DNA of 48,118 nt from an uncultured Eubacteriales bacterium (GCA_934796165.1 CAKVOU010000012.1:1-48118), one strand, 5' to 3'; positions 5,813 through 15,528 are shown, numbered from the stretch's first letter. Notes: generated by a model not told the origin, from the letters alone. Translations and numbers: made by a program.

Positions 5813-7747
5813 CAGCTCCCCGTAGGGGATCAGCTTGTGAATGTTCACGTTGCGGAACAGAGCATCCGAGGAGGAACAGAGATATGCGTCATAGGGTGCG
5901 TCCTCCATCGCGGTATGCGCCGTCAATGCATACTCATCGTTGACAAAGAATTCGACAAAGCCGCCGTCCGTCACCAGTTTGACGGTGGCTTTTGTCAGGT
6001 CGCCGATCTCCAGCACACTGTTCACCGGATGTTTGGGGTCGCCGGGCGACAATACCTTCAGATAGGTTTTCCCGTCTTCCCGCGCGATGACGGCGCGGTA
6101 TTCCCGGTCCCCCTGCTTCATGACATAAGCCACCTGCCGGGACTCTCCGAGATCGACGTCAAACGTCACGTAATTACGCTGCAAACCGCCCGTAAGGGAA
6201 ATCAGCGTCTCGCCGGTCGTCCGGATTGCGCCGCCGTCTCTCTCCGCACTCCCGCTCACACAGCCGAAGCCGTCCCGGATCGCTTCATAGATCCGCCCGT
6301 AATTGAGGAGCTTTGAGAGCCCCGGGTCGAGCCTGCCGCCGAGCGAGCCGTCCGCCCGCTGTATCACCTCACGCGGCAGATTGAGGTATCCGCCCCACGG
6401 GGACCAGGGCATGGTATCATATGTGGCGGGAATCCACCCCCACAGATATACCTTCTCTCCCACCTTTGTCACCCGGGCGGCGCAGAGGTCTTCGCCGTCG
6501 AGGAAGGAAAAGTCCTTCCCGCTCCAGTTCACGTCCATGCAATCGACGCCCGCGTCGCCCGTCCAGTACTGGAGCGGCCCGACCTGGTGCGCCGTATTGT
6601 ACGCGACCGAAACAAACACATACCACCGGTCGCCGATCTTCATGAGCGACGGACATTCGGGCAGATTGCGGGAATACCCCGCCTCCACCACGTTTCCGGG
6701 GCGCGTCCAGGACAACGCGTTCGGGTCATCCGACTGATAGATCACAAGGTCCGAGGTCTGCGCCCCCGCGTCAAAGCGGTAGTAACACCCGGCAATGAGC
6801 AGGTATCTCTGATTTTCCTCATCAAAATACAGGAAGTTGTCCCGCATACCGAAGGTGTACTTGCTCTCCACGAAACGATTGCACGGGAAGCGGTAATGCA
6901 GGCGGTATTCCTGACGGTAGCGCTCCCACTCGTCGAAGTGGTTGGCTTCCGGGATGTCCGTGAAGGTCAGCAGGTTGTCGGAAACCTCCAGCGCGTCGGT
7001 GTAATTCCCCGCCCTTGCGTCGTCCGACCAGAGGAAGCCCATGTACAGGCGGTGCTCCTTCTCGCTGTAATACGGGAACACATCGCCGTAGAGATGTCCC
7101 GCCGCGGTTTTATGGTACAGGGAAAGGTTCTCCGTGTGCTCAAAGGTCACGACGGGGTTGAACTCCACCCGGCATCCGTCGCCGGACACGCGGAAGTACA
7201 GCGTCTCTCCCTCACCGACTTCCGCTTCCAGTTCCACATAATTGCCGACCGTATCGCCGGGGGCAAGCGTACCCGTGTAAAGCAGTCTGTCTCCCTGACG
7301 GATTTCCACGGTCGCCGTGCCGTTTCCGTCATCTCCGCGCCTGTAGTTGCCGTAGATCACGGCGGCGCCGGTATGCTTTGTCACATACTTCCGCACCGCC
7401 GCGGCGCTGCCGGGCAGCATGGAAATGCCGTCCAGCGCCGCGCCATTCCCCTCAAAACGGGAGGCAGATGCGTTATAGGTCATCTCCCGGTAGCCGTCGC
7501 CTGCGTCCTCCAGGTAGTACCAACCGTTATACCCCTGCTCTCCCGCAAGGGTATAGCCGTGGGAGGCGCGGGAGGTAAGTCCCCCGTCCTCCGGGTACCT
7601 TTCCTGACGGCGGCTGCGATACAGTCCGTCATAATCAAATTCCACGGCAGGTTCCTCCGGTTTCTCCCGGTCGCGGCAGGCACCGAGGCAGTACAGACAA
7701 CCAAAGAGCAGAAGTACCGCAAGACAGGTGCTGATCCATCGTTTCAT
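5807..7747 (-). CDS. GH32-like secreted lipoprotein (fructan hydrolase family), distal gene
   Basis: 646 residues. A lipoprotein signal peptide ends in LGAC with Cys24. Residues about 35-200 form an N-terminal beta-rich domain shared with the GH32 lipoprotein at 17518. The five-bladed propeller follows: GDVFPYY with Asp222 in the nucleophile position, MRDNFLYF with Asp303 in the RDP position, and NLPECPSL with Glu364 as acid/base. WGGYLNLPREV and the closing sandwich with VEFFVNDEYALTAH are typical of GH32. The Pro of RDP is Asn here, which is unusual. The protein is expected on the outer face of the membrane, cutting beta-fructans. It is the last gene of the eleven-gene operon. Substrate (levan, inulin or other fructoside) cannot be read from the sequence. 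Confidence 0.85.
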   Translation of the reverse strand: MKRWISTCLAVLLLFGCLYCLGACRDREKPEEPAVEFDYDGLYRSRRQERYPEDGGLTSRASHGYTLAGEQGYNGWYYLEDAGDGYREMTYNASASRFEGNGAALDGISMLPGSAAAVRKYVTKHTGAAVIYGNYRRGDDGNGTATVEIRQGDRLLYTGTLAPGDTVGNYVELEAEVGEGETLYFRVSGDGCRVEFNPVVTFEHTENLSLYHKTAAGHLYGDVFPYYSEKEHRLYMGFLWSDDARAGNYTDALEVSDNLLTFTDIPEANHFDEWERYRQEYRLHYRFPCNRFVESKYTFGMRDNFLYFDEENQRYLLIAGCYYRFDAGAQTSDLVIYQSDDPNALSWTRPGNVVEAGYSRNLPECPSLMKIGDRWYVFVSVAYNTAHQVGPLQYWTGDAGVDCMDVNWSGKDFSFLDGEDLCAARVTKVGEKVYLWGWIPATYDTMPWSPWGGYLNLPREVIQRADGSLGGRLDPGLSKLLNYGRIYEAIRDGFGCVSGSAERDGGAIRTTGETLISLTGGLQRNYVTFDVDLGESRQVAYVMKQGDREYRAVIAREDGKTYLKVLSPGDPKHPVNSVLEIGDLTKATVKLVTDGGFVEFFVNDEYALTAHTAMEDAPYDAYLCSSSDALFRNVNIHKLIPYGELD

Positions 7748-7769
7748 CGTGTTCTCCGGTCAGAAGTTT

Positions 7770-8423
7770 TCAGTGCGTTCCGGGGAACGCACGGTTCCAG
7801 TCGTCCGCGAAGCGTTTGATTCCGATGTCGGTGAGCGGATGCTTTACCATCTGCAGAATGATCTTGTAGGGCACCGTCGCGATATGCGCACCGTTCTTTG
7901 CCGCGTCCACCACGTCCTGGGGGCCGCGGATGCTTGCCGCAATAATTTTGGTTTCGATTCCGTGAATCCGGAAAATGGTCGCGATGTCCCCGACGGTTCC
8001 GACACCGCTCTCGGCAATGTCATCCAGTCTTCCGATAAAGGGGCTGACATAGGTTGCGCCCGCTCTTGCGGCGAGCAGTGCCTGTGCGGGGCTGAAAATG
8101 AGGGTGACATTGGTGCGGATTCCTTCCCCGGAAAGAATCTTCACCGCCTTCAGTCCCTCCTCAGTCATGGGGATTTTGACCACGATGTTCGGGTGAATAC
8201 GGGAAAGCTCCCGCGCCTCCTTCACCATGCCGTCGCGGTCCGCGGCGATGACTTCCGCACTGATCGGACCGTTCACAATGGACACGATGGTGCGGATGAC
8301 CTCTTCAAACACCAGTCCCTCCTTTGCAATGAGCGAGGGATTGGTGGTCACGCCGGATATAACGCCCAACTCGTTTGCCGCGCGGATTTCTTCCACGTTG
8401 GCAGTATCAATGAATAATTGCAT
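7770..8423 (-). CDS. Transaldolase of the FSA/TalC type
   Basis: 217 residues, the usual length for the small transaldolase/fructose-6-phosphate aldolase subfamily. The start MQLFIDTANVEEI is at 8423, preceded by GAGG about 7 bases upstream. TNPSLIAKEG, VVKIPMTEEGLKAVK with the Schiff-base lysine, and ATYVSPFIGRLDD are all present. The enzyme moves a dihydroxyacetone unit between sugar phosphates, or splits fructose-6-phosphate into dihydroxyacetone and glyceraldehyde-3-phosphate. Its place between the surface protein and the last GH32 gene suggests it handles fructose-derived phosphates from the operon. No fructokinase is in the window. True transaldolase and aldolase cannot be told apart here. 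Confidence 0.9.
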   Translation of the reverse strand: MQLFIDTANVEEIRAANELGVISGVTTNPSLIAKEGLVFEEVIRTIVSIVNGPISAEVIAADRDGMVKEARELSRIHPNIVVKIPMTEEGLKAVKILSGEGIRTNVTLIFSPAQALLAARAGATYVSPFIGRLDDIAESGVGTVGDIATIFRIHGIETKIIAASIRGPQDVVDAAKNGAHIATVPYKIILQMVKHPLTDIGIKRFADDWNRAFPGTH

Positions 8424-8462
8424 AAAGGTTCCTCTTCCTGCCGGCTTCCCGCCGACGGGGGA

Positions 8463-8493
8463 CTCCCCTGCCGTCCTCGCGGCGGCAGGGGAG
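8463..8493 (-). promoter_or_regulatory. Intercistronic hairpin between surface-protein and transaldolase genes
   Basis: CTCCCCTGCCG and its complement flank a 9-base loop. There is no U-run on the minus strand after it. It lies 10 bases past the stop of the Ig/LamG-like gene in the widest gap of the operon, and could stabilise the upstream mRNA or reduce read-through. Confidence 0.45.
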
Positions 8494-8503
8494 ATGAGTT
8501 CAA

Positions 8504-11452
8504 TCAGTGTTTCTTCTTTTTGAGGACAAGCGGGATGACAACTGCCGCGATAATGACCACCACAGCGGCGACAATCACCCACGGGAGCCAGACGGGAGCA
8601 CCGCCCTCATCGTCGGGCTGCTCTCCGGGTTTTTGGTCGGTGTCTGCCTTGACGGTGATCGTCTTGGTCGCGCTGGTCACGCCGTCAATGACGCAGTAAA
8701 TCTCGTATTCGCCCGCCTCGGTTGCGCTGAATTCATATTTGAGGGCGCCGGAAGCCACTTCCTTGCCGCCCACAAACCACTTGATTTCCTTGGCAAGTGC
8801 GTTGAAGGGGGTCAGGTTTGCGTTGACGGTCACCTTCTCGCCGATCTTTGCGGTGAGGGAGGACAGGGAAAGCGTCACGCCGCTTACGTCGGGAGCGGGA
8901 AGCTCTACGGAGCTGATCGTCATGCCCTTGATCCGGAGCGGCACCGTGCCGGTTCCGTCGGACGGGAAGAAGTTGTAGTTGAATTCGGTCGGGACCGTCA
9001 GGTTCGGGAACTTGGTGAACAGCACAATCTCGCCGTTGAGATACATGGCAATGCTGGTGCCGTCGGACATAATCTCGATGGTATTCCAGTCACCCTTCTT
9101 CGCAAGTCCCGCATAGGTCAGATCCTTGCCGAAGCCGTAATCGCCGACCGACCATCCCTTGCCGGTGGACTGATCCTTGATGTACGGGCTTAAGCCCTCC
9201 GCGTTGACCGCGACGGCAAGCTCCACATACACGTCCGGCTTGCGGGAATTCAGTCCCTTCATGCAGGGGTAGGAGTAGTATTCGATCCCGATATCCTCCG
9301 GGACAAAGAGCTGATACGACATGGAGAAGGAGGTACTCGACGGCGCCTTGGCACCGGACATGGTGTACCACATCTGTCCCGGCGTGGTGCTGTACAGGTA
9401 CGAGCCGTCCGCGTCGGAACCGACGGTGAAGTTACCGTAGGTATTCCCTTCCTTGATCTCATCGCGGTAGATCACCTTCCAGTGCTCCCCGCTCTCCAGC
9501 TCTTCTTTCATGTTGTAGACAAGCGACACGAGCACCTCGTTGCTCACGGTCTCGCCTGCCTTGCAGGTCACAAGGACGGATTCGCCCGCCTTGGCGTAAT
9601 CGGAAAGTGACAGGGTAAGAGAGTTTCCGGTTTCACCCGCCAGCGCTTCCCCGTTGACATACCATTGGAGCGCCACGTCGGGGCCCAGTCCCGTTACCTC
9701 GGCGGTGAAGGTTGCCTGCTCGCCCTTGAAATAGCTGTTCTTTTCGGTCGTAACGCGGACAAAGCCCGCATTTACCGTCAGGGTCACCGCGTTGCTCTCC
9801 ACGGAGCCCCTCTTTACGACCACCGTATAGGTGCCTGCCGCAAGCCCGGACAAGGACAGAGTTTCGCCACTCTCGCCGTCCTTTTTTGTTCCGTTGATGT
9901 ACCATTCAAACGGATCCTCCGGGCGGAACGCGCCGAGTCCCTCTGCCGTCAGCGTGACGCTGTCTGTGGGGTAGAACTCGGTCTTATCGGCGGAAAGCGT
10001 GATCTTACCCGCGGTCGCCGTGACTGTGACGGTGTTGCTTCTGATTCCGGTTCCGCGGTATTCGATCGTGTAGGTTCCCTCGGCAACATCCGGAAGCGTC
10101 AGGGTGCTTCCGGTTTCGGTCTGCGCTTCGCCGTTGACATACCAGGAGAAGGTTTCGCCCGCACGGTCACCGAAGACGTAAGCGCTTGCCACAATGTCAT
10201 CGCCGATCACGACATTGTCGGTCGGGACGGACACGCGTGCGGCGGAGGTACCCTCAAAGCCTTCGTAAGCAAAGTCGCGCCAGTAAGCGCCGTTGCCGCT
10301 CTGGATCCAGAGGTACTGGAGATGTCCGCGCGTGATACCCATTTTCGTAAAGGTCGTGGCAATCACCTTGGTGCCGTTGATGTACAGGTCAAGATGGTCG
10401 CCCCAGACTTCGATGAGGTATTCGACCTCGTCTCCGGTTTTGAAGGGACCGACGGGAGCTTCCGCGCCCGCGGACTTCCACGCTTCCTCTTCGGTCTGCC
10501 AGAAGATTCCGGGGTTGAAGAGCACGCCCTCATCCACGGACGACTGCACGTTGATGCAGTATTCGCGTCCGTTCTGGGAGGTCAGGGAGGCATTCATGCC
10601 TGCCAGCTTGATGGTGGGATAGTAACCGGTCACCGTGTCGTCCTTGATGACGAAGGTGCCGCGTACCATGAAGTTGTCGCGGTAGAGATTCTCGGCGGAC
10701 AGGTCAAAAATCTTTTCGCCGGAATCGGTCGTGGGGTTGGTTTCGGAATAGACGGTGGAAAGTCCCTTCGGTTCTTTCAGAACCACGTTGTCGATCTCGA
10801 TCGTGCCGCGGGGATCGATCCAGAAGCCGGTGATGGTGCCTTCCGCGATCTCGGCGCGGGTGTGGTAGTTGTTGTTGCCGAAGTTCGACAGATGGGAAAC
10901 GCAGAGGCGGGTACCGTTGACCCACAGCTCCATGTAGCCGCCGAACTTGACGATGCGGACGTGCGCAAAGTTGTCGGTGATGTCCACGGGATTTGCATTG
11001 AGACCGCCGTGGAGGTTGCCCGAGTTGTTGTAGATCATGTGACCGTTGAAGTCAGCCATCGACCAGTACGCGCCGTTTCCTTCACACGCCATGTAAATGT
11101 TCTCGCCGGTATTTCCGTTCAGCCCGGCGAAATGGATGAAGAAGAACGCGCCTTCCGACGCCTGCTTGACGTCAAACGAGAGTTCGTAGTTGTTGCTTGC
11201 GGTGCGGTATTCCGGAGGAATCGTGATGCTGTTGTTGAAGGTCGATGCCTTCGCCGTTCCGCCGGACACTTCAACCACTCCGTAGAGCGGGTCGGATTCC
11301 TTCAGCGGTGCCTCGAAATCCTGGGAATAGATGACCCCTTCTTCCGGCTCCGCGGATTCCGCGGACACGGGAAGCAGTACCGCCGGCATCATGCCGAGGC
11401 ACAGGACGACAGCCAGAACGAGGGACATCACTTTACGAATGGACTTGTTCAT
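8504..11452 (-). CDS. Large membrane-anchored surface protein with LamG-like and Ig-like modules
   Basis: 982 residues. A signal peptide covers about residues 1-31 (cleavage near VSA-ES). Three modules of about 170-200 residues (roughly 40-230, 245-405 and 650-865) carry strands such as VRIVKFGGYMELWVNGTRL and YLIEVWGDHLDLYINGTKV, the pattern of concanavalin-A/LamG-like sugar-binding sandwiches. Four Ig-like domains (about 415-495, 496-575, 576-655 and 870-945) each contain a W-Y-V-N-G core and end with a SNxVT strand. A single transmembrane helix (about 953-977) and a KKKKH tail anchor it. No catalytic motif is seen. It sits between the transporter and the last enzymes of the GH32 operon, so it probably binds or displays the polysaccharide at the cell surface. 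That role is inferred. Confidence 0.75.
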   Translation of the reverse strand: MNKSIRKVMSLVLAVVLCLGMMPAVLLPVSAESAEPEEGVIYSQDFEAPLKESDPLYGVVEVSGGTAKASTFNNSITIPPEYRTASNNYELSFDVKQASEGAFFFIHFAGLNGNTGENIYMACEGNGAYWSMADFNGHMIYNNSGNLHGGLNANPVDITDNFAHVRIVKFGGYMELWVNGTRLCVSHLSNFGNNNYHTRAEIAEGTITGFWIDPRGTIEIDNVVLKEPKGLSTVYSETNPTTDSGEKIFDLSAENLYRDNFMVRGTFVIKDDTVTGYYPTIKLAGMNASLTSQNGREYCINVQSSVDEGVLFNPGIFWQTEEEAWKSAGAEAPVGPFKTGDEVEYLIEVWGDHLDLYINGTKVIATTFTKMGITRGHLQYLWIQSGNGAYWRDFAYEGFEGTSAARVSVPTDNVVIGDDIVASAYVFGDRAGETFSWYVNGEAQTETGSTLTLPDVAEGTYTIEYRGTGIRSNTVTVTATAGKITLSADKTEFYPTDSVTLTAEGLGAFRPEDPFEWYINGTKKDGESGETLSLSGLAAGTYTVVVKRGSVESNAVTLTVNAGFVRVTTEKNSYFKGEQATFTAEVTGLGPDVALQWYVNGEALAGETGNSLTLSLSDYAKAGESVLVTCKAGETVSNEVLVSLVYNMKEELESGEHWKVIYRDEIKEGNTYGNFTVGSDADGSYLYSTTPGQMWYTMSGAKAPSSTSFSMSYQLFVPEDIGIEYYSYPCMKGLNSRKPDVYVELAVAVNAEGLSPYIKDQSTGKGWSVGDYGFGKDLTYAGLAKKGDWNTIEIMSDGTSIAMYLNGEIVLFTKFPNLTVPTEFNYNFFPSDGTGTVPLRIKGMTISSVELPAPDVSGVTLSLSSLTAKIGEKVTVNANLTPFNALAKEIKWFVGGKEVASGALKYEFSATEAGEYEIYCVIDGVTSATKTITVKADTDQKPGEQPDDEGGAPVWLPWVIVAAVVVIIAAVVIPLVLKKKKH

Positions 11453-11471
11453 AACTTACTCCTTTTTGGAT

Positions 11472-12512
11472 TTATTCTGTATCCGTCTCTTCCGGACGGA
11501 TAGAGTAGACAGGGGTATCCGGAACGGCGGCAAGGTTACAGCAAAGCACCCGTGCCGTTTCGGTTTTCTCATAGGCGACCGGTTCCCGGCAACGGTCGGT
11601 CGCATAAAGACAGCGGTCATAGAACGAGCAACCCGCCGGGCGGTTCTCAAGAGTACCGAGCTGCATGGATTTCAGCGGCAGCTCGTCGTTGGAGGTATAG
11701 GTCGGATCGGGGACTGGAACCGCCTGGATCAGCGCCCGCGTGTACGGATGCCGCGGGTGGGCGATGACCTGCCCGATCTCGCCCTCCTCGACGATCTCGC
11801 CGAGATACATGACCGAGACTCTCCCGCTTTCCGCGATATACCGGGTGGTGGAGAGGTCGTGGGAAATGTAGACGAAGGACATTCCAAGCTTGCGGTTGAG
11901 CTCCTTCATCAGGTTGAGGATGGACAGGCGGAGGGAAACGTCGATCATGCTGACCGGTTCGTCCGCCACAATGAGGCGGGGGTCCAGTGAAATGGCTCTT
12001 GCCATGAGTATGCGCTGTCTCTGTCCCCCGGACAACTGGTGGGGGTATTTGCAGAGGTATTGCTCCGTGGGGTACAGTCCGACCAGCCTCATAAGCTCTT
12101 CGATCTTTTCGTTGATCTCGCGGCGCGTCCATTTGCGGTGATGGGTCTTGATGGGCGCGTACAGGCTCTGGTAGATGGTGCGGACCGGATTGAGCGCCGC
12201 GTAGCTGTCCTGCTGGATGAACTGCACCTGGCTGAACGCGCCGCCGTCGCCGATTCCTCCCATCTTTTTGCCGTTCAGATAGATGTTACCGGAGGTCGGG
12301 CGGTAAAGCCCCGTGATGATCTTGCCGAGCGTGGTCTTTCCGCAGCCGCTCTCCCCGACCAGCGCAATGATCTCGCCGGGGTAAATATCCAGGTTGATGT
12401 TGCGCAAGACGTGTATGCTTCTGTCGGAGAAAACCGAGCCGGGCTTTTTGAACACCATGTGGATGTTTTCCAGCCGCATGAGAGGAGTCAGTTCTTTTTT
12501 CGTTTCATTCAT
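11472..12512 (-). CDS. Opp/Dpp-type ABC transporter ATPase (OppF-like)
   Basis: 346 residues from the ATG at 12512, which overlaps the preceding gene's stop by 8 bases and so indicates translational coupling. Walker A GESGCGKTT, the Q-loop region (QFIQQDSYAALNP), signature LSGGQRQR, Walker B LIVADEP and the switch His in YISHDLS are all intact. The C-terminal oligopeptide-type extension contains a Cys-rich stretch (GCSFYDRCLYATDRC), as in OppF/DppF. It energises the two permeases of this operon. In sugar-related clusters such peptide-type transporters often carry oligosaccharides, which fits the GH32 neighbours. Confidence 0.93.
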   Translation of the reverse strand: MNETKKELTPLMRLENIHMVFKKPGSVFSDRSIHVLRNINLDIYPGEIIALVGESGCGKTTLGKIITGLYRPTSGNIYLNGKKMGGIGDGGAFSQVQFIQQDSYAALNPVRTIYQSLYAPIKTHHRKWTRREINEKIEELMRLVGLYPTEQYLCKYPHQLSGGQRQRILMARAISLDPRLIVADEPVSMIDVSLRLSILNLMKELNRKLGMSFVYISHDLSTTRYIAESGRVSVMYLGEIVEEGEIGQVIAHPRHPYTRALIQAVPVPDPTYTSNDELPLKSMQLGTLENRPAGCSFYDRCLYATDRCREPVAYEKTETARVLCCNLAAVPDTPVYSIRPEETDTE

Positions 12513-13533
12513 GTTCCGGCTCCCCCTTGTAGAAATAGCATTTTCCGCGAGTTCCGTCCGCGACCGACCGCATGGGCGGCTCCGCCGTGCGGCAGAGTGC
12601 CGAGCACTTGGGACATCGGGGGGCAAACACACAGCCCGCGGGAAGATTCAACAGGTCGGGCGGAGTTCCTTCGATCGGTTTCATATCAGAAGTGCTTCCG
12701 ATGATTGAGGGCGTTGCGCCGATCAGACCTGCGGTGTAGGGATGCGCACATTCCTTGAATACATGGAGCACATCCCCGTATTCCATCAGTCTGCCGCCGT
12801 ACATGACACCGACGTAGTCGGCAAATTTTGCGACAACGCTGATGTCATGGGTCATGAGCAGCATGGTCACGCCGAGCTCGCGGTTGATCTGTTTGAGCAG
12901 CTGAAAGATACAGCTCTGCGTGATGACGTCCAGCGCGGTGGTCGGTTCGTCCAGCACGATGACCTCGGGGTCGAGCAAAAGCGAGAAGGCGATCATAACT
13001 CTCTGCTTCATGCCGCCCGACAATTCATGCGGGAAGGAATCCAGAACGCGTTCCGGGTCGAGCTTGACGTAGTCGAGGAATTTCCGGCAGTACGCCTCCA
13101 TTTCCTCTTTACCTTTGCCGAAGCCGTGCTCCGTGAGTGTTTCAAAAAACTGCTGACGCACGGTCATGACCGGGTTGAGCGCGCTCTGCGCCGCCTGAAA
13201 GACCATAGAGGTCTTTTCCCAGCGGAACCGGCGGAGCTGTTTTCCGTTCAGTTTGTCCACGCGGATCTCTCCGCCGTCACGCCCGAAGAAGGAAATCTCA
13301 CCGGCGGCGATCCGACCCGGCTCCGAGATGCAGTCGATGAGCGAGGACGCGAGCGTGGTCTTGCCGCTTCCGCTCTCGCCGACAAGCGCGGTGATCTTGC
13401 CGCGTTTCAGCTCCAGAGATACGTCGTTGACGGCGCGGAGCGTAAATTTTTTCAGCGGGTAGTCGATGGAAACGCGGCGGAATTCCACGACGTTCGGATG
13501 AAGTGTACCCACAGTATTTGTATCGGTTGTCAT
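12505..13533 (-). CDS. Opp/Dpp-type ABC transporter ATPase (OppD-like)
   Basis: 342 residues from the ATG at 13533, with a GGAAGGGGG ribosome-binding site; a longer in-frame start would run into the permease gene. Walker A GESGSGKTT, FQAAQSALNP, signature LSGGMKQR, Walker B VIVLDEP and MTHDIS are present, as is the C-terminal oligopeptide-transporter extension (PAGCVFAPRCPKCSALC). It pairs with the OppF-like ATPase as the usual heterodimer. Having both dedicated ATPases in the operon differs from many CUT1 sugar importers, which use a shared ATPase. Confidence 0.93.
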   Translation of the reverse strand: MTTDTNTVGTLHPNVVEFRRVSIDYPLKKFTLRAVNDVSLELKRGKITALVGESGSGKTTLASSLIDCISEPGRIAAGEISFFGRDGGEIRVDKLNGKQLRRFRWEKTSMVFQAAQSALNPVMTVRQQFFETLTEHGFGKGKEEMEAYCRKFLDYVKLDPERVLDSFPHELSGGMKQRVMIAFSLLLDPEVIVLDEPTTALDVITQSCIFQLLKQINRELGVTMLLMTHDISVVAKFADYVGVMYGGRLMEYGDVLHVFKECAHPYTAGLIGATPSIIGSTSDMKPIEGTPPDLLNLPAGCVFAPRCPKCSALCRTAEPPMRSVADGTRGKCYFYKGEPEHE

Positions 13534-13549
13534 TATCCGTCCCCCTTCC

Positions 13550-14452
13550 TTACATGATCCTGAGACGGGGATTGTTGGTTTCGTCCAGCCCGTTGGCAAG
13601 CAGAAGCGCCGCCACCTGGAACACAACGATCGCCGTCAGGGGGTACAGAAGAATGGCAACATTCTGCGGATTGACCAGTCCCTTGGTACGCGCGGCGTTG
13701 ATGATCGCGCCCCAGTCGGTCGGGTTATACGCGGCAAGACCGACCAGCATGATTCCCACGCTTGCAACGATGGCATTCCGCATCGCCATGATAAAGTTGA
13801 CCACAATGTAAGAAAATACATTGGGCATCAGTTCCTTGAAGATGATGTGCGTCCGGGACATATGCATGACACGGCAGATCTGGATGAAGTCGCGTTCCTT
13901 GAGGCTCATGACCTGTACCCGGATCGCGCGGCACAGCCCCGCCCAGCCGAACATGGAAATCACGACGGCAAGCGCAAAGGGGGTGTTGATGGTCACAATC
14001 GCGGCAAGAAGCAGGTACACGGGGAAGGACGGGATCGACAGAAAGATGTTGGTGACAGCCATGATGACCCGGTCCACCCAACCGCCGATATAGCCGCTGA
14101 GGATGCCGAGCACGATGCCGATGAAGACCGACAGAAACGCGGAATAAAACGCGGTCTTGAGCACGTTTGCCGTTCCCGCAATCACCTGCCGGAAGACATC
14201 TCTGCCGAGCCAGTCGGTGCCGAAGGGATGCTCCGGCGAGGGCGACAGGTACTTGAGCTGCATATTGGAGTTGGCGTCATACGGGAACAGGCGCGGACCG
14301 AAGATTGCCACAAGAATGTAAAGAAGCAGAATGGACGCGCCGATCACGGTCTTGGGGTTTGAGAAAATGCGCCTCAAAGAACGCCCGAACGAAACAAAGA
14401 ATTCGGAGAGGCGTACCCGGGCTTCTTCCCGGAAATTCCGGAGTTTTTCCAT
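13550..14452 (-). CDS. Opp/Dpp-type ABC transporter permease (OppC-like)
   Basis: 300 residues. A basic N-terminal region with FSNPKTVIGASIL leads to a first helix, the periplasmic-type loop with HPFGTDWLGRDVF typical of OppC/DppC, and five further helices. The cytoplasmic coupling segment with RVQVMSLKERDF is the EAA-like loop that contacts the ATPases. The gene starts 4 bases after the other permease gene, so the two are coupled. The product should form the transmembrane channel with that permease. Confidence 0.93.
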   Translation of the reverse strand: MEKLRNFREEARVRLSEFFVSFGRSLRRIFSNPKTVIGASILLLYILVAIFGPRLFPYDANSNMQLKYLSPSPEHPFGTDWLGRDVFRQVIAGTANVLKTAFYSAFLSVFIGIVLGILSGYIGGWVDRVIMAVTNIFLSIPSFPVYLLLAAIVTINTPFALAVVISMFGWAGLCRAIRVQVMSLKERDFIQICRVMHMSRTHIIFKELMPNVFSYIVVNFIMAMRNAIVASVGIMLVGLAAYNPTDWGAIINAARTKGLVNPQNVAILLYPLTAIVVFQVAALLLANGLDETNNPRLRIM

Positions 14453-14456
14453 ATCG

Positions 14457-15506
14457 TCACCCCCTTCTCACCCGCGGGTCAACGAGCGGGTAAATGAGAT
14501 CCACAATGAGATTGATGAGGATCACCATGGCGGCGGAGAAGAAGATCAGTCCCTGCACCACCATGTAATCCTTGGTAATGACGCGGCTGGAGATCTCCAG
14601 TCCGATACCGGGATAGTTGAAGATGCTTTCCATCAGCGTCGCCCCTCCGAACAGCGCTCCGAAGGAAACGCCGAGCTGGGTGACGAGCGGAAGCAATGCG
14701 TTCTTGCGCAGATACTTGTTTCTCACGGTACGTTCACTGAGTCCTCTTGCGCGGGCGGCGAGAATATAGTCCTCTCCGAGCACGCTGATGCAGCTTCCTC
14801 TCATGTGCAGGATCCAGTTGCCGGTCTGCACGATGGTATAGGCGAGGATCGGCAGAAAGGCATAGTAGAGCACGTTGAGAAGAAACGGGAAATTGAAGCC
14901 GGGGGTGACCTCAAAGGCGTTGTAATTGTTCTGTGCCGGAAACCACTTGAGGCGGTAAGCAAACAGAATGACCAACAGCAGTGCCACGAGGTAATCGGGG
15001 ATGGAGCCGGAGATGGCGATGTACCCGGATGCCAGCTTGTCCACCGTCCGTCCCCGCTTCTGCGCCGCGATACTGCCGATCGCCTTCCCGATAAAGAAAC
15101 TTAAGAACAGCGCGACCGAGGAGACAAACAGCGTCCACGGCAGGCGCGTGCGGATCAGCGAGTTGGCGGTCACACCGGTTTCGAGGTAGCTTTCCCCGAG
15201 CTGCCCCCGGAACAGCCCGCCGATATACCTGCCAAACGCGCTGAGCACGTTTTCGTTCGGGTCATAGTTGAGCAGTTCCGAGGCAAGCTCATACGCCCGG
15301 TCATAGGTAATTCCCTGCTGCCCCTGCAATTTGAGCGCGTAGATCTGGAGGATGTCTCCGGGGATCTGGCGGAGCAGAATGAACAGAAGAATGATCGTCA
15401 GCGCGAGCGTCAGGATTGACAGCCCGAGTTTCTCAAAGAAGTACCGGTACTTCCCGAAAAATCCCGAAACCGCCTTCCCGAATTTGGTTTTTTTCTCTTT
15501 TTCCAT
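14457..15506 (-). CDS. Opp/Dpp-type ABC transporter permease (OppB-like)
   Basis: 349 residues with about six membrane helices. The first helix is followed by RQIPGD, a variant of the OppB motif, and a long extracytoplasmic loop with the typical FRGQLGESY. The EAA-like coupling loop EDYILAARARGLSERTV and the final NYPGIG segment identify the OppB/DppB branch. It follows the solute-binding protein gene by about 22 bases. Confidence 0.93.
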   Translation of the reverse strand: MEKEKKTKFGKAVSGFFGKYRYFFEKLGLSILTLALTIILLFILLRQIPGDILQIYALKLQGQQGITYDRAYELASELLNYDPNENVLSAFGRYIGGLFRGQLGESYLETGVTANSLIRTRLPWTLFVSSVALFLSFFIGKAIGSIAAQKRGRTVDKLASGYIAISGSIPDYLVALLLVILFAYRLKWFPAQNNYNAFEVTPGFNFPFLLNVLYYAFLPILAYTIVQTGNWILHMRGSCISVLGEDYILAARARGLSERTVRNKYLRKNALLPLVTQLGVSFGALFGGATLMESIFNYPGIGLEISSRVITKDYMVVQGLIFFSAAMVILINLIVDLIYPLVDPRVRRG

Positions 15507-15528
15507 AATTTCAGAAATCCCGGAGGGA

